Shown here: piece after piece, positions 10,801-17,840 of the stretch
Numbering within the stretch: the first letter of the stretch is position 1
Layout: each line of letters begins with the position of its first letter
From: Streptomyces griseus
GTDB lineage: Bacteria; Actinomycetota; Actinomycetes; Streptomycetales; Streptomycetaceae
NCBI RefSeq assembly: GCF_900460065.1
Contig: NZ_UAVD01000042.1
Span: 1-64,000 of the forward strand
Direction of reading: 5' to 3'
DNA: 64,000 bases
Notes under the pieces: generated by a model
Database searches by the model: none
Told to the model about the DNA's origin: nothing
Seen by the model: only the letters and a program-made list of their open reading frames with translations
Program-made: the position numbers and the translations under genes

Positions 10801-11179
10801 TGGCGGAGAAGGTGTAGTCGCCGGTCTCGGGAGCTTCGAGCTGCCCGGTCCAACGGGCCGTCGTGTGCTCGGTCCTGCCGGTCGCCGACTCGAACGTCCC
10901 GGTGAGACCGGGGAAGTTGATCTCGGGGTCCAGGGAGGTGGCGCCGAGTTCCGCGAAGTCACGGGCGCCCGGGGCGGACATGCTGAAGTACTCGCCCTTC
11001 AGCCCGTGGACATCGGTGACAGGGTCGTCGGCCGTGAAGGTCCGCTCGGCGGCCTCGGCCGGGACGGCGGGCGCGGCCGCCGCCGTCGGGACCAGCAGGG
11101 CACCGACCGGTACGAGCAGCGCCGCAGCGCAGGTCAGGGCCCTGAACAGGGCACGGGGGCGCGGGTGTTGTCGTCTCAA
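7883..11179 (-). CDS. Secreted multi-domain GH2 glycosidase: PA14 + GH2 + LamG
   Basis: 1098 aa. I propose the TTG at 11179, which has GAGGAC upstream and is followed directly by a signal peptide (L-R-R-Q...A-L-L-V-P-V-G-A-L-L-V-P). A frame that is open to 11443 would run back through the control sites. A PA14 domain (H-G-L-K-G-E-Y-F-S through F-L-R-W-E-A-D-G) is followed by an Ig-like segment, then a GH2 enzyme closely related to the 3503-5854 product: both have P-L-P-E-Y-P-R-P-Q, N-E-G-W-G with the acid/base Glu, and S-G-V-N-C-C. The last ~205 residues form a LamG/concanavalin-like domain. PA14 and LamG probably bind sugar. The two GH2 genes look like ancient paralogues carrying different binding modules. 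Confidence 0.85.
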   Translation of the reverse strand: MRRQHPRPRALFRALTCAAALLVPVGALLVPTAAAAPAVPAEAAERTFTADDPVTDVHGLKGEYFSMSAPGARDFAELGATSLDPEINFPGLTGTFESATGRTEHTTARWTGQLEAPETGDYTFSAIGDNGFRLHLDGNVVIDHWEPDWDKEQHSAPISLKAGEKHAFKLEMFQDTGGASMFLRWEADGLKKQIVPESAFTPPADFEVYPVALGIAKNGKRLQATFRDRVADWRKVKEHLKIEVDTSPMPVKSVNRASDNPRALIIDLAAPVLKDQRVKVVYDGKGGLKSGAETVPEIGRTAKNLSTHRLTTPWGDKLDKNHPLPEYPRPQQVRDQWKNLNGPWEFAGAAEGEQPVFGKKLDEKIIVPFPVESQLSGLERDEDHMFYRKLVTVPKNWSIGKGGKGASGEGKRLKLNFDAVDYRSTVWVNGTKVAEHTGGYTGFTADITDALLGSGPQEIVVAVTDRTGPNQPKGKQSTNPGGIVYTPTSGIWQTVWMEPVAPAAIDSLTTTPDIDTGRLAVTVNSDKASADARITAVARDRKGKVVGTVSGPANRKLGLQLTNQHLWSPDDPYLYDLDVSLTDGRSKDSVESYFGMRQLKVDKVGGYQKLVLNGKPFFSLAMLDQGFWPDGLYTQPSDAALTFDLKAQKDLGFNAVRKHIKVESPRWYYHADRLGLLVWQDFVNADIDNDAGKNAFLTQGKELMKQFHNYPSISGWIVFNEGWGEWDRTETGKIAEDVKALDPSRVVNAHSGVNCCASKGDSGKGEIIDHHDYVNNDPAFPDDRRAAMDGEHGGFTLRTPGHMWPGAPANIYSGVADKAALTAKYVDNTRTYYLAAAGAELSGSVYTQVSDLENELNGLWTYDRREIKVDPKKVREINRQVIAAGAAAGERDELKGGGSWSLDENTGTTARDSGPNKAHLTLEGGSSWVPGVTGSALTFDGEGQYAQSSGPVVDTTKDYTVSAWASLDALPGNYATVVSQDGRRTENPFYLQYGQGAFAFSTPGGKRARWEITPETGKWYHLVGVRKGDEITLYVDGKPAATTAAGPADVSTGPLSVGRAQYDGARGDFWNGSVDQVGVYDKALTAEEVSALHGRQRP

Positions 11180-11264
11180 GGCGTCGTCCTCGTCGCAGAT
11201 CCGGGGTGCCTCGAACCAGCGAGGCACTGCACATAGTCGAACATTGAGCCACAGCACCAAACAC

Positions 11265-11304
11265 TGCACAACGGTCGTGCACGCAGAATTTTCAACGATA
11301 GAAA
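11265..11304. promoter_or_regulatory. Control region of the PA14-GH2 gene: inverted repeat plus LacI-like site 3
   Basis: Two elements lie 86-125 bp upstream of the TTG start. TGCACAACGGTCGTGCA (11265-11281) is a near-perfect 8-1-8 inverted repeat (7 of 8 pairs). TTTTCAACGATAGAAA (11289-11304) shares TTTTCAACG with the operator at 737-752. Both could bind repressors of the polysaccharide genes. Confidence 0.4.
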
Positions 11305-11540
11305 TCTGGCCGCCGGCGACCGCCGCGGCACCCCCCGCCGGTGGGCCGGGGCCGCGGACCCGTGGAGCACGCCCCGCCAGGCCGCGACGGCGCGACCTCC
11401 GCCACACGCGCTCCGCACGTCCTGCGCGCTCCACGCGCTTCACTCGGCCGCACGCGCTTCACCCCTGCGGGCTTCCATGAAATATCGTTTCGGGGGTACC
11501 CGAACGTCAGCCAGGAAGCTCACGCGACGGGGTGGAAACC

Positions 11541-11957
11541 ATGAACGACCGCATTCTGATGACACTTTCACCGGACGGTGAGACCCGCACCGACTTCGTC
11601 TGCCGACCGGAGAAGGCCGCCGACGCGCGGGACGCGGTCAGCGCCTTCGTCGCACGGCTGCACCCGGCGCCGACCTCGCACATGGTCCAGAACCTGCTGA
11701 TCCTCGTGTCGGAGCTGGTCACCAACGCCGTCCGGCACGCGGGGGCCGTCACCGCGCTGTGGCTGACGGCGGACCGCAGGGGCGTCCACGTCCGCGTCAC
11801 CGACCCGAGCCCGGCGCACCCGCAGGACCGGACACCCGACCTGACCGGCCTGAACGGCGGATTCGGCTGGCCGATGATCCAGCGGCTGGCGCAGGAGGTT
11901 CGGGTCCGCGACGCGGCGAACGGCGGGAAGGTCATCCTCGCCACGGTGCCGCGCTGA
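11541..11957 (+). CDS. Anti-sigma-type ATP-binding protein (HATPase_c, RsbW-like)
   Basis: 138 aa. The ATG at 11541 follows GGTGGA; an in-frame GTG at 11532 has no ribosome site. The protein is a single GHKL ATPase domain: L-I-L-V-S-E-L-V-T-N-A-V-R-H-A holds the N-box Glu/Asn for Mg-ATP, V-T-D-P-S-P is the G1 region, and N-G-G-F-G-W-P-M-I is G2. It lacks the dimerisation helix of a sensor kinase, so it fits the large Streptomyces group of anti-sigma or regulatory ATPases. A GGGTAC hexamer at 11494-11499 resembles a stress-sigma -10 element, but I found no convincing -35. A SpoIIE-type phosphatase lies 1.5 kb away and could belong to the same signalling group. Confidence 0.82.
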   Translation: MNDRILMTLSPDGETRTDFVCRPEKAADARDAVSAFVARLHPAPTSHMVQNLLILVSELVTNAVRHAGAVTALWLTADRRGVHVRVTDPSPAHPQDRTPDLTGLNGGFGWPMIQRLAQEVRVRDAANGGKVILATVPR

Positions 11958-12575
11958 GACCGGGACACCGAACGCCTCGTCGGTGAGTGCCGATCGCTCC
12001 GTATGAGTTCGGCGGATACGCATCGATTGACGCAGGGGAGAGCGGTCCGCGACGCCGACCGCGCCCGCATGCGTCGTGGAGACGTCGTGGAGACCAAGAC
12101 CGATCCGGGCTCCGCGGTGATGAGTCCGAGCCCGGCTGCGCCCGAGTCGCCGCAAGAGCCTCACGGACGCCCTGAGCCCCACCAGCCGGGTGCCGCGCAT
12201 CACCGACCACGGTTACCAGGACGAGGACGGTAGGCAGTCGACATACCGGGCCCTGTTCCCGGCGGGCACGCCGCTTCCTCGTCGACGACCCGCCTGTCTA
12301 TGTACCCGAGGCCCCTGGCTCGCCTCCTCGCCCCCGCTTCCTGGTCCGGGGACGCCCGTCGCAGCCCGCGCCGGACGACACGACGTCGCAGCCCGGTGAG
12401 CGTGCGGCGAGTTCCGAACCCCCGCCGAAAACGCGCCGGGAACCCCGAGCCGTCCCCGGAGTACCGGGCGGCCGAGCCGGCGCCCCGAGACCCCGCCGGG
12501 CTCGCGATCCTTCCCGCGGCCACCCGTGGCCCCGCTCCCGGACGCGCGGAGGCCCGCATGGGGGACAGCCTCGCG
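11958..12575. other. About 620 bp intergenic stretch without a supported gene
   Basis: I read all frames here. Several stay open because of the GC content, but none combines a ribosome site, consistent third-position G/C and a recognisable motif. Nothing else was seen apart from the terminator hairpin at its end. Confidence 0.5.
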
Positions 12576-12599
12576 GGGGCTCCTCAGCCGAGGAGCCCC
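12576..12599 (-). terminator. Hairpin at the end of the DUF1232 gene
   Basis: GGGGCTCCTC-AGCC-GAGGAGCCCC is a perfect 10-bp stem with a 4-nt loop that overlaps the stop codon of the leftward DUF1232 gene. No T-run follows, which is common in Streptomyces. Confidence 0.65.
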
Positions 12600-12970
12600 G
12601 GGTCCGCGGGGCGGGGTTCGGTCTCGCGGGCCCGGCCCCGGCCCGCGGTCTCGGGGCGGCTCCCCGACGGGGCGTTCTTCGCCCGCTTCCCCGTGCGCAC
12701 TCCGGCGGCCGAGGCCGCGGAGTGGAGGGAGCGCAGGGCGACCAGCAGGAAGCCGATGTCGTCCAGGTAGACGGGGTCGGGCAGCAGGTCGACCGGTGAC
12801 ACGGTGTAGATGACGGCCGCCCAGACGAGCGCCTTGCTGCGCAGCGGGATCCCGGCGTCGACCAGCAGCTTCCTGGCCCTGAGGACGCGCACCAGAAGCA
12901 CGACGGCCGAGGCCAGCATGATCAGCACGGCCACGGCGCCGAGAACGAGCCAAACAGTGGTGGTGTCCAT
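12584..12970 (-). CDS. YkvA/DUF1232-family small membrane protein
   Basis: 128 aa. A strongly hydrophobic N-terminal helix (residues about 6-28) is followed by the DUF1232 signature: L-R-S-K-A-L-V-W-A-A-V-I-Y-T-V-S-P-V-D-L-L-P-D-P, then Y-L-D-D-I-G-F-L-L-V-A-L. The last 35 residues are a basic, Arg/Gly/Pro-rich tail. The family is widespread, with no established biochemical activity. The gene stands alone, in the same direction as the WhiB gene upstream. Confidence 0.82.
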   Translation of the reverse strand: MDTTTVWLVLGAVAVLIMLASAVVLLVRVLRARKLLVDAGIPLRSKALVWAAVIYTVSPVDLLPDPVYLDDIGFLLVALRSLHSAASAAGVRTGKRAKNAPSGSRPETAGRGRARETEPRPADPGLLG

Positions 12971-13056
12971 GGCTCATCGTGTACCCATTCCTCCCCGGAC
13001 GACGAACCCGTGACGGTGCTGTTGTCGTCCGGGGCCGGGGAGTACCGCGGTCCGGC

Positions 13057-13332
13057 TCAGGCCGCGCCGCGTCCCCGGGCATCCGCCCGCCTGCGGTTGC
13101 GGCGCTTCAGGGCGCGCCGCTCGTTCTCGGAGAGGCCTCCCCAGATGCCGGAGTCCTGTCCGTTCTCCAGGGCCCACTCCAGGCAGGCGGCCTGCACTGG
13201 ACAGGTCCGGCAGACGGCCTTGGCCTCCTCGGTCTGGACGACGGCGGGGCCCGTGCTCCCGATGGGGAAGAACAGGTCCGGGTCCTCCTCGCGGCAGGCG
13301 GCGTGCAGGCGCCAGTTCTCGATGCTGCTCAA
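13057..13332 (-). CDS. WhiB-like iron-sulfur transcription regulator
   Basis: 91 aa. Four cysteines at C13, C41, C44 and C50 (C-x27-C-x2-C-x5-C) form the [4Fe-4S] site. The G-I-W-G-G-L turn and a basic tail (R-R-A-L-K-R-R-N-R-R-R) complete the Wbl layout. Wbl proteins sense redox state or NO and bind sigma factor region 4. The short form with C-R-T-C-P-V resembles the WblE/WhiB1 type rather than WhiB7 (no AT-hook) or WhiD. The exact paralogue cannot be named from sequence alone. It lies just downstream of the SpoIIE-type phosphatase gene in the same direction. Confidence 0.92.
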   Translation of the reverse strand: MSSIENWRLHAACREEDPDLFFPIGSTGPAVVQTEEAKAVCRTCPVQAACLEWALENGQDSGIWGGLSENERRALKRRNRRRADARGRGAA

Positions 13333-13463
13333 CTCCGCTCACTCCCGATGTCGATGCGTCGTACGTCGGTTGCCGTACGTGTCTTCCGTGCGGGTGACCG
13401 TTGACCGGCGCCTCAAACCCGTATCGGGCGGGTCATGTGGCCCGCCGCGACCGACGGCGGCCG

Positions 13464-14567
13464 TCACCTGTGCGGGCGGACCCGCGGGCGGTGCAGCGCG
13501 AGGAGCGCCTGATCGTCCTGGATCCGGCCGCCGGTGTGGTGCCCCACGTCCTCGATCAGCAGGTGGAGGATCTGCGCCGGGGTGGCCGGGTCTCCGATCA
13601 GTGCGCGGTGGTGGACGAGGAGGGGCAGCCGGACGGACGCGTCGTAGAACACCCCGGACTCGTCGCGGGCCTCGGTGACCCCGTCCGTGTAGAGGACGAG
13701 GGTGGCGCCGGGCGGGAACCTGAAGGTGTCGACCGGACACGGCCAGGTCCCCAGGGCGCTCATGCCGAGCGGGGGCGCCTCCTCGGAGGGTTCGAGGACG
13801 GTGGCCCTGCCCTCGGCGTCCAGCAGCAGCGGTGGCGGATGCCCCCGGTTGACCACGCGTACGACGTCGAGGTCGTCGGCGAACTCGGCGATCAGCGCGG
13901 TGGTGAACCCCTCGTCCTGCTCCTGGCCGCCGCGTCGGCCGCCCTCGTGCAGGAGGGCCCGCTCCAGCGCGGCCACGAGGCCGGGCAGGTCCTCCGCCTC
14001 GTCCGCCGCGTACCGGAAGGCCCCCAGATCCGCGCAGACCGCGCTGACCGCGCCCAGCCCCTTGCCCCGGACGTCCCCGACCATCACGCGCACCCCGTGC
14101 GGAGTGTCCTGGACGACGTAGAGGTCGCCGCCGATCATGGCCTCGTCCTCGGCCGGCACGTACCGGGCGGCGATCCTGAGCTCCCCGAGGCGCGAGGGAG
14201 GCCTGGGCAGGACGGCGCTCTGGACCACCGCGGCGATATGGCGCGCGCGTCGGGTCCGGGCGTCCCGTCCCTCCAGGGCACGGTTGATGAAGACGGCCAG
14301 CACGGTTACGGCCAGGAGGGTGAGCTGGTTCGCGACGCCGCGCTGCCAGCCGAAGGTGCCGTCGTGCCAGGCGAGGACCGCGTGGACGGCCATGGCGAGC
14401 GCCCCGGTGGCGATGATCCCGCGCAGGCTCAGCAGGGGCGCGGCGGCGACCGGGGCGGCCATCAGCAGGGGCGCCGAGGTGACGTCCGTCGGGGTCACCA
14501 GGTCCAGCACGACGCCCAGCACGATGACCCCCAACGGGATCCACTTGGCCCTGCTCAGCCGCACCAC
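13464..14567 (-). CDS. Membrane SpoIIE/PP2C-type serine phosphatase
   Basis: 367 aa; GTG start at 14567 (a second GTG at 14564 sits better behind GGGGGA). Residues 1-95 contain about three membrane segments. The cytoplasmic part is a PPM phosphatase: Y-V-P-A-E-D-E-A-M-I-G-G-D-L-Y and V-M-V-G-D-V-R-G-K-G-L-G-A carry metal-binding aspartates, and L-V-L-Y-T-D-G-V-T-E-A-R is the conserved third motif. Q-D-D-Q-A-L-L near the end gives the last Asp. Such phosphatases dephosphorylate anti-anti-sigma factors in partner-switching pathways with RsbW-like ATPases, two of which are nearby. No anti-anti-sigma gene was found in the window. Confidence 0.9.
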   Translation of the reverse strand: MVRLSRAKWIPLGVIVLGVVLDLVTPTDVTSAPLLMAAPVAAAPLLSLRGIIATGALAMAVHAVLAWHDGTFGWQRGVANQLTLLAVTVLAVFINRALEGRDARTRRARHIAAVVQSAVLPRPPSRLGELRIAARYVPAEDEAMIGGDLYVVQDTPHGVRVMVGDVRGKGLGAVSAVCADLGAFRYAADEAEDLPGLVAALERALLHEGGRRGGQEQDEGFTTALIAEFADDLDVVRVVNRGHPPPLLLDAEGRATVLEPSEEAPPLGMSALGTWPCPVDTFRFPPGATLVLYTDGVTEARDESGVFYDASVRLPLLVHHRALIGDPATPAQILHLLIEDVGHHTGGRIQDDQALLALHRPRVRPHR

Positions 14568-14627
14568 TCCCCCACGCTGTACGGCGTCGGCGCCCGCCGC
14601 ATCCCGGGCGGCGCCCCGGGGTGGGGG

Positions 14628-15461
14628 TCACTCCGGCAGCGGGGTCCCGGGGCCGGGTGCGGCGGCGCACGCCGCGTCCAGCCGGATGCGGTGGGCCATC
14701 ACGGCCTCGGGATCGTCCACGATGTCGACCCGGACACCCGGGGTCTCCAGCACCGCCTGGTCCCCGATCTCGGGAGCGGGCACCCGCAGGATGTGCAGGG
14801 GCGGTACGCCGGTCAGGGGGTGCGGAGGGTGGTCCAGGGGCACCACCTGGACGGTGACGTGCTGCTCCTTCATGGCCTCGGCCAGCGCGGCCCGCTGCCC
14901 GTCCATGGTGGCCCGGTCGCCGACCCGCGTACGGAGGGCCGCTGCCGGGAACAGGGCCCACAGGGCGGCCCCGCGCTCGCCCATGCGGCGGCGGCGCTCC
15001 CGCAGCAGCTCGACGCGGCGCTCCCGGCGCGCGGGGGTGTCCTCGGGGTACTGCGTGCGGTAGAGCGCGGCCGCGTACGCGGGGGTGCGCAGCAGTTCGG
15101 GCACCAGCGCCGGGTGCCAGGTCCGTACGAGGCTCGCCGAGGTCTCGACCCCGATGACGTCCTGCTGCCAGCCGTCCATCGCGTCCCGCCACCGGTGCCA
15201 CCAGCCGGGCAGGTTCGCGGCCGCGAGTTTGGCCATGATGGGCTCGGACACGGTGGGCGGAACGCCGTAGCAGCGCAGCAGTTCGCCGACCTGCCTGGGG
15301 TCGAGTCCGGTCTCGGCGCGTTCGATGCGCCGGACGGTGGCAGGGTGGGCGTCCAGCGCCTCGGCCGCGGCCCGGAGGCTGATTCCCGCGCGTTCCCGCA
15401 GCATACGGAGGCGGACCGCGAGAACGCGGTGCTCCACGGTGGGACCTGAACGGGCTCGCAT
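14628..15461 (-). CDS. XRE-type HTH regulator with DUF5753 domain
   Basis: 277 aa; ATG at 15461 behind CGGAGG. The N-terminal HTH reads L-R-E-R-A-G-I-S-L-R-A-A-A-E-A-L-D, then T-V-R-R-I-E-R-A-E-T-G, the recognition-helix pattern of the XRE family. Residues from about 95 onward match DUF5753 (W-Q-Q-D-V-I-G-V-E, P-E-L-L-R-T-P-A-Y-A, and the later A-A-L-R-T-R-V-G-D). In Streptomyces these regulators are normally paired with an HATPase protein, and here one starts divergently 88 bp away. Confidence 0.92.
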   Translation of the reverse strand: MRARSGPTVEHRVLAVRLRMLRERAGISLRAAAEALDAHPATVRRIERAETGLDPRQVGELLRCYGVPPTVSEPIMAKLAAANLPGWWHRWRDAMDGWQQDVIGVETSASLVRTWHPALVPELLRTPAYAAALYRTQYPEDTPARRERRVELLRERRRRMGERGAALWALFPAAALRTRVGDRATMDGQRAALAEAMKEQHVTVQVVPLDHPPHPLTGVPPLHILRVPAPEIGDQAVLETPGVRVDIVDDPEAVMAHRIRLDAACAAAPGPGTPLPE

Positions 15462-15549
15462 GCGCAGAACCTCCGTCGTCGAGCCCCGGGGCGGAGCACT
15501 ACACACTCTGTCGCTTGCAAAGTATGCGTTTTGCGTCGAGAGTGCATAC
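15462..15549. promoter_or_regulatory. Divergent promoter region between XRE regulator and HATPase gene
   Basis: This AT-richer 88-bp gap contains GTATGC (15522-15527) and GCATAC (15544-15549), an inverted pair 16 bp apart, with TTGCAAAG and GTTTTGCG between or beside them. The position suggests an operator for the XRE protein that would control both directions. Confidence 0.4.
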
Positions 15550-16050
15550 ATGTCGGAAATAGTCAGTTGCGCGGAGCGTGCTCCCGATGACGGAGGTGCC
15601 GGAGGTGGCCGAGGTGCACACAGCTGGTGGGTTCCCCGATTGCCCGGCGGCGTCCCGGAGGCCCGGCACCGGGTCCAGGAGGCCATGCGGGCCTGGGGCG
15701 AACCGGCCGAACGGATCGAGGCCGCGGCACTGATAGTGACCGAGCTGGTCACCAACGCCGTGCAGCACACCAGCACCCGGCGGATCCGCTGCCGGCTCCT
15801 GCGTTCCGCCGACGGCGTGCGCATCTGCGTGTGGAATCGCGGCCGGGCCCGCATCCCGGCGCCGGCCTCACCCGGCGACACGGCGGGCCTTCCCGTCGGC
15901 GAGGCGCCGACGGCCGGCGATCTCGACGCCGACGGCGCGCTCGACCGCCTCAGCGAGGACGGCAGGGGCCTTCTGCTCGTCGACGCGCTGGCCGCCCGCT
16001 GGGGCACCCGCGCCGCGCTGGCGGGCCGGCTCGTGTGGGCCGACCTCTGA
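15550..16050 (+). CDS. HATPase-domain regulatory protein paired with the XRE regulator
   Basis: 166 aa. The core V-P-R-L-P-G-G-V-P-E-A-R-H-R-V-Q and A-A-L-I-V-T-E-L-V-T-N-A-V-Q-H-T is a GHKL N-box region, and G-R-G-L-L-L-V-D-A-L-A near the end is the G2 loop. A Gly/Ala/Pro/Asp-rich insertion (about residues 104-133) separates the two. ATG at 15550 overlaps the right arm of the GTATGC/GCATAC pair, so the start is tight against the control site. It is likely an anti-sigma-like partner or antagonist of the divergent DUF5753 regulator; that role comes from the gene pairing. Confidence 0.85.
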   Translation: MSEIVSCAERAPDDGGAGGGRGAHSWWVPRLPGGVPEARHRVQEAMRAWGEPAERIEAAALIVTELVTNAVQHTSTRRIRCRLLRSADGVRICVWNRGRARIPAPASPGDTAGLPVGEAPTAGDLDADGALDRLSEDGRGLLLVDALAARWGTRAALAGRLVWADL

Positions 16051-16067
16051 GACTTCCTCCCGTCCGA

Positions 16068-16793
16068 TCAGGCGGGAGCCGTACGGCACTCCGGGTGACC
16101 CCAGCCGTTCGGGTTCTTGGCGATCGGCTCCTGGGCCGCGTACGGCTTGCCGCAGTGGCACCGGCCCGCGAAGCGCGCCTTGATCGTGCCGCCGGACCGT
16201 CCGCTCCGGGACGCGCCCCCGGCACTCCGCCCCTTCGCGCCGCGCGAGCCGCCGCCCGCCGCCCCGGCCGTCTCCGCACGCCCCTTCGTGGCCCGCGCGG
16301 GCGAGGGCACCGGCAGAGCCGTCGCCCCGTGCGCCGTACCGGCCGGAAGCTGGGTGACCGCCACCTCGTCGGCCGCCTGGTCGGCGATCGCGTTGAGCGG
16401 GTCGCCGTTCACCTGGTGGGCGGGAACGTAGCGGAACGTCACCGGGCGGTCGGCGAGCAGGGCGTCGATCCGGGTGACCAGCTCGCGGTTGGCGACGGGC
16501 TTGCCGGCGGAGGTCTTCCAGCCGTTGCGCTTCCAGCCCGGCAGCCACTTGGTGACGGCGTTCATGGCGTACTGCGAGTCCATCCGCACCTCGACGCGTA
16601 CCGCCGGATCGATGGACTCCAGCAGCTGCGCCAGGGCCGTCAGCTCCGCGACGTTGTTGGTCGCGGTGCCCAGCGGACCGGCCTCCCAGCGCACGGGTTC
16701 GCCCAGCGCGTCGGCGACGACCCACGCCCAGGCGGCCGGCCCGGGATTCCCCTTGGACGCCCCGTCACACGCGGCGATGATGCTCTCGTTCAT
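16068..16793 (-). CDS. rnhA: Ribonuclease HI with extra C-terminal Cys-rich tail
   Basis: 241 aa. The catalytic carboxylates of RNase HI are visible: D10 (C-D-G-A-S-K-G-N-P-G), E50 (N-N-V-A-E-L), D72 (R-M-D-S-Q-Y) and D138 (N-A-I-A-D-Q-A-A-D), with the catalytic His at H126. The enzyme cuts RNA in RNA-DNA hybrids. Residues about 150-205 are a Gly/Ala/Ser/Arg linker. The last 30 residues contain C212-x-C214, then W-G-H-P-E-C (H233, C236), a possible small zinc-binding knuckle not found in standard RNase HI. ATG at 16793. Confidence 0.9.
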   Translation of the reverse strand: MNESIIAACDGASKGNPGPAAWAWVVADALGEPVRWEAGPLGTATNNVAELTALAQLLESIDPAVRVEVRMDSQYAMNAVTKWLPGWKRNGWKTSAGKPVANRELVTRIDALLADRPVTFRYVPAHQVNGDPLNAIADQAADEVAVTQLPAGTAHGATALPVPSPARATKGRAETAGAAGGGSRGAKGRSAGGASRSGRSGGTIKARFAGRCHCGKPYAAQEPIAKNPNGWGHPECRTAPA

Positions 16794-16855
16794 CCCTCGA
16801 TCATGCCAGCCCGGCATGACCGCTCCGACCGTCCGCCGGGTGCCGGGTCGCCCGC

Positions 16856-17650
16856 TCAGGGCAGGATCGAGTCCACGTAACCGCCGTCGACCCGCACGGC
16901 GGCCCCGGTCGTCGCCGAGGCCTGCGCGGAGCTGAGGTAGACCACCAGGTTGGCGATCTCCTCGGGCTCGATGAGCCGCTGGAGCAGCGACTGCGGCCGG
17001 TGCAGCCGCATGAACTCCCGCTGCGCCTCGTCCCAGGGCAGCTCCCTGTCGACCAGCTCGTACACGAAGTCCTCCACGCCGCCGGTGTGCGTGGGTCCGG
17101 CGATCACGGAGTTCACCGTCACCCCCGTGCCCGCCGCTTCCTTGGCGAAGCCCCGGGAGACGGCGAGCAGCGCGGTCTTCGACATGCCGTAATGGATCAT
17201 CTCGGCGGGGATCACGATCGCGGAGTCGCTGGCGATGTTCAGCACCCGGCCCCAGCCCCGCCCGGTCATCCCGGGGAGGTAGTGGCGGACGAGGCGCACG
17301 GCGCTGAGCACGTTCGTGTCGAAGTAGGTCCTCCACTCCGCGTCGGTGATCTCCAGCGGCGGCCGGGACCCGAAGATGCCGAGGTTGTTGACGAGGACGT
17401 CGGCCGCGGGCACGGCCGCGTACAGCAGCTCGGCGCCCTCCTCGGTGGTCAGGTCGCAGGCCACGCAGGCCACGGAGGCGTCCGGCACCGCGGCGCGAAC
17501 GGACCGCGCCGCCTCGTCCAGTCGCCCCCGGGTCCGCCCGGTGAGGACGACCCCGGCACCCGCACCGGCCAGTCCGGTGGCGATGGCGAGGCCGATGCCC
17601 TGCGAGGAGCCGGTCACCACCGCGTTCCTGCCCGTCAGATCGATACGCAC
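16856..17650 (-). CDS. Short-chain dehydrogenase/reductase (SDR)
   Basis: 264 aa, the usual length of a classical SDR. T-G-S-S-Q-G-I-G binds the nucleotide, N-N-L-G is the structural motif, and the catalytic set is visible as N-I-A-S-D-S (Ser) and H-Y-G-M-S-K (Tyr-x3-Lys). T-G-R-T-R-G-R after strand 2 would suit NADP(H). The C-terminus has the typical V-Y-L-S-S-A-Q-A-S-A-T-T-G-A-A-V-R-V-D-G-G-Y. Substrate is unknown. It is divergent from the ABC transporter gene, with the SoxR-like box between them, so a redox-linked role is possible. Confidence 0.9.
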   Translation of the reverse strand: MRIDLTGRNAVVTGSSQGIGLAIATGLAGAGAGVVLTGRTRGRLDEAARSVRAAVPDASVACVACDLTTEEGAELLYAAVPAADVLVNNLGIFGSRPPLEITDAEWRTYFDTNVLSAVRLVRHYLPGMTGRGWGRVLNIASDSAIVIPAEMIHYGMSKTALLAVSRGFAKEAAGTGVTVNSVIAGPTHTGGVEDFVYELVDRELPWDEAQREFMRLHRPQSLLQRLIEPEEIANLVVYLSSAQASATTGAAVRVDGGYVDSILP

Positions 17651-17726
17651 GCCGCTTCTCCCTCATCCGCCGGTCGAGGCCGTCCCCGCCAGGCTCGCAC
17701 CCCCGCTCCCGGCCCGCCCACCGGCC

Positions 17727-17757
17727 TTGACCTCAAGCGAACTTCAGGTTCTAGCGT
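17727..17757 (+). promoter_or_regulatory. SoxR-type promoter: SoxR box in a 19-bp spacer
   Basis: CCTCAAGCGAACTTCAGG (17731-17748) differs from the textbook SoxR site CCTCAAGTTAACTTGAGG at three of 18 positions. It sits between TTGACC (17727-17732) and TAGCGT (17752-17757), separated by 19 bp, the over-long spacer that MerR/SoxR activators require. It points to the ABC transporter at 17841. In Streptomyces, SoxR responds to redox-active compounds and its known targets include ABC exporters and reductases. Confidence 0.72.
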
Positions 17758-17840
17758 TCCCTGTGACCCCGGGGCCGCACGGCCACCGGGATCCGCAGGC
17801 CGTCGGGGGATCCGGGGGCCGTCAGACCTCGGAGCGCCCC

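Noticed and set aside
11180..11443. N-terminal extension of the PA14-GH2 gene
   Set aside because: It would place both control motifs inside coding sequence and hide the signal peptide.
11494..11499. GGGTAC as a stress-sigma -10 for the HATPase gene
   Set aside because: No matching -35 (G-n-n-T) at the required distance.
12000..12240. Possible small gene around an ATG at 12003
   Set aside because: No ribosome site, no recognisable protein, and mixed codon usage.
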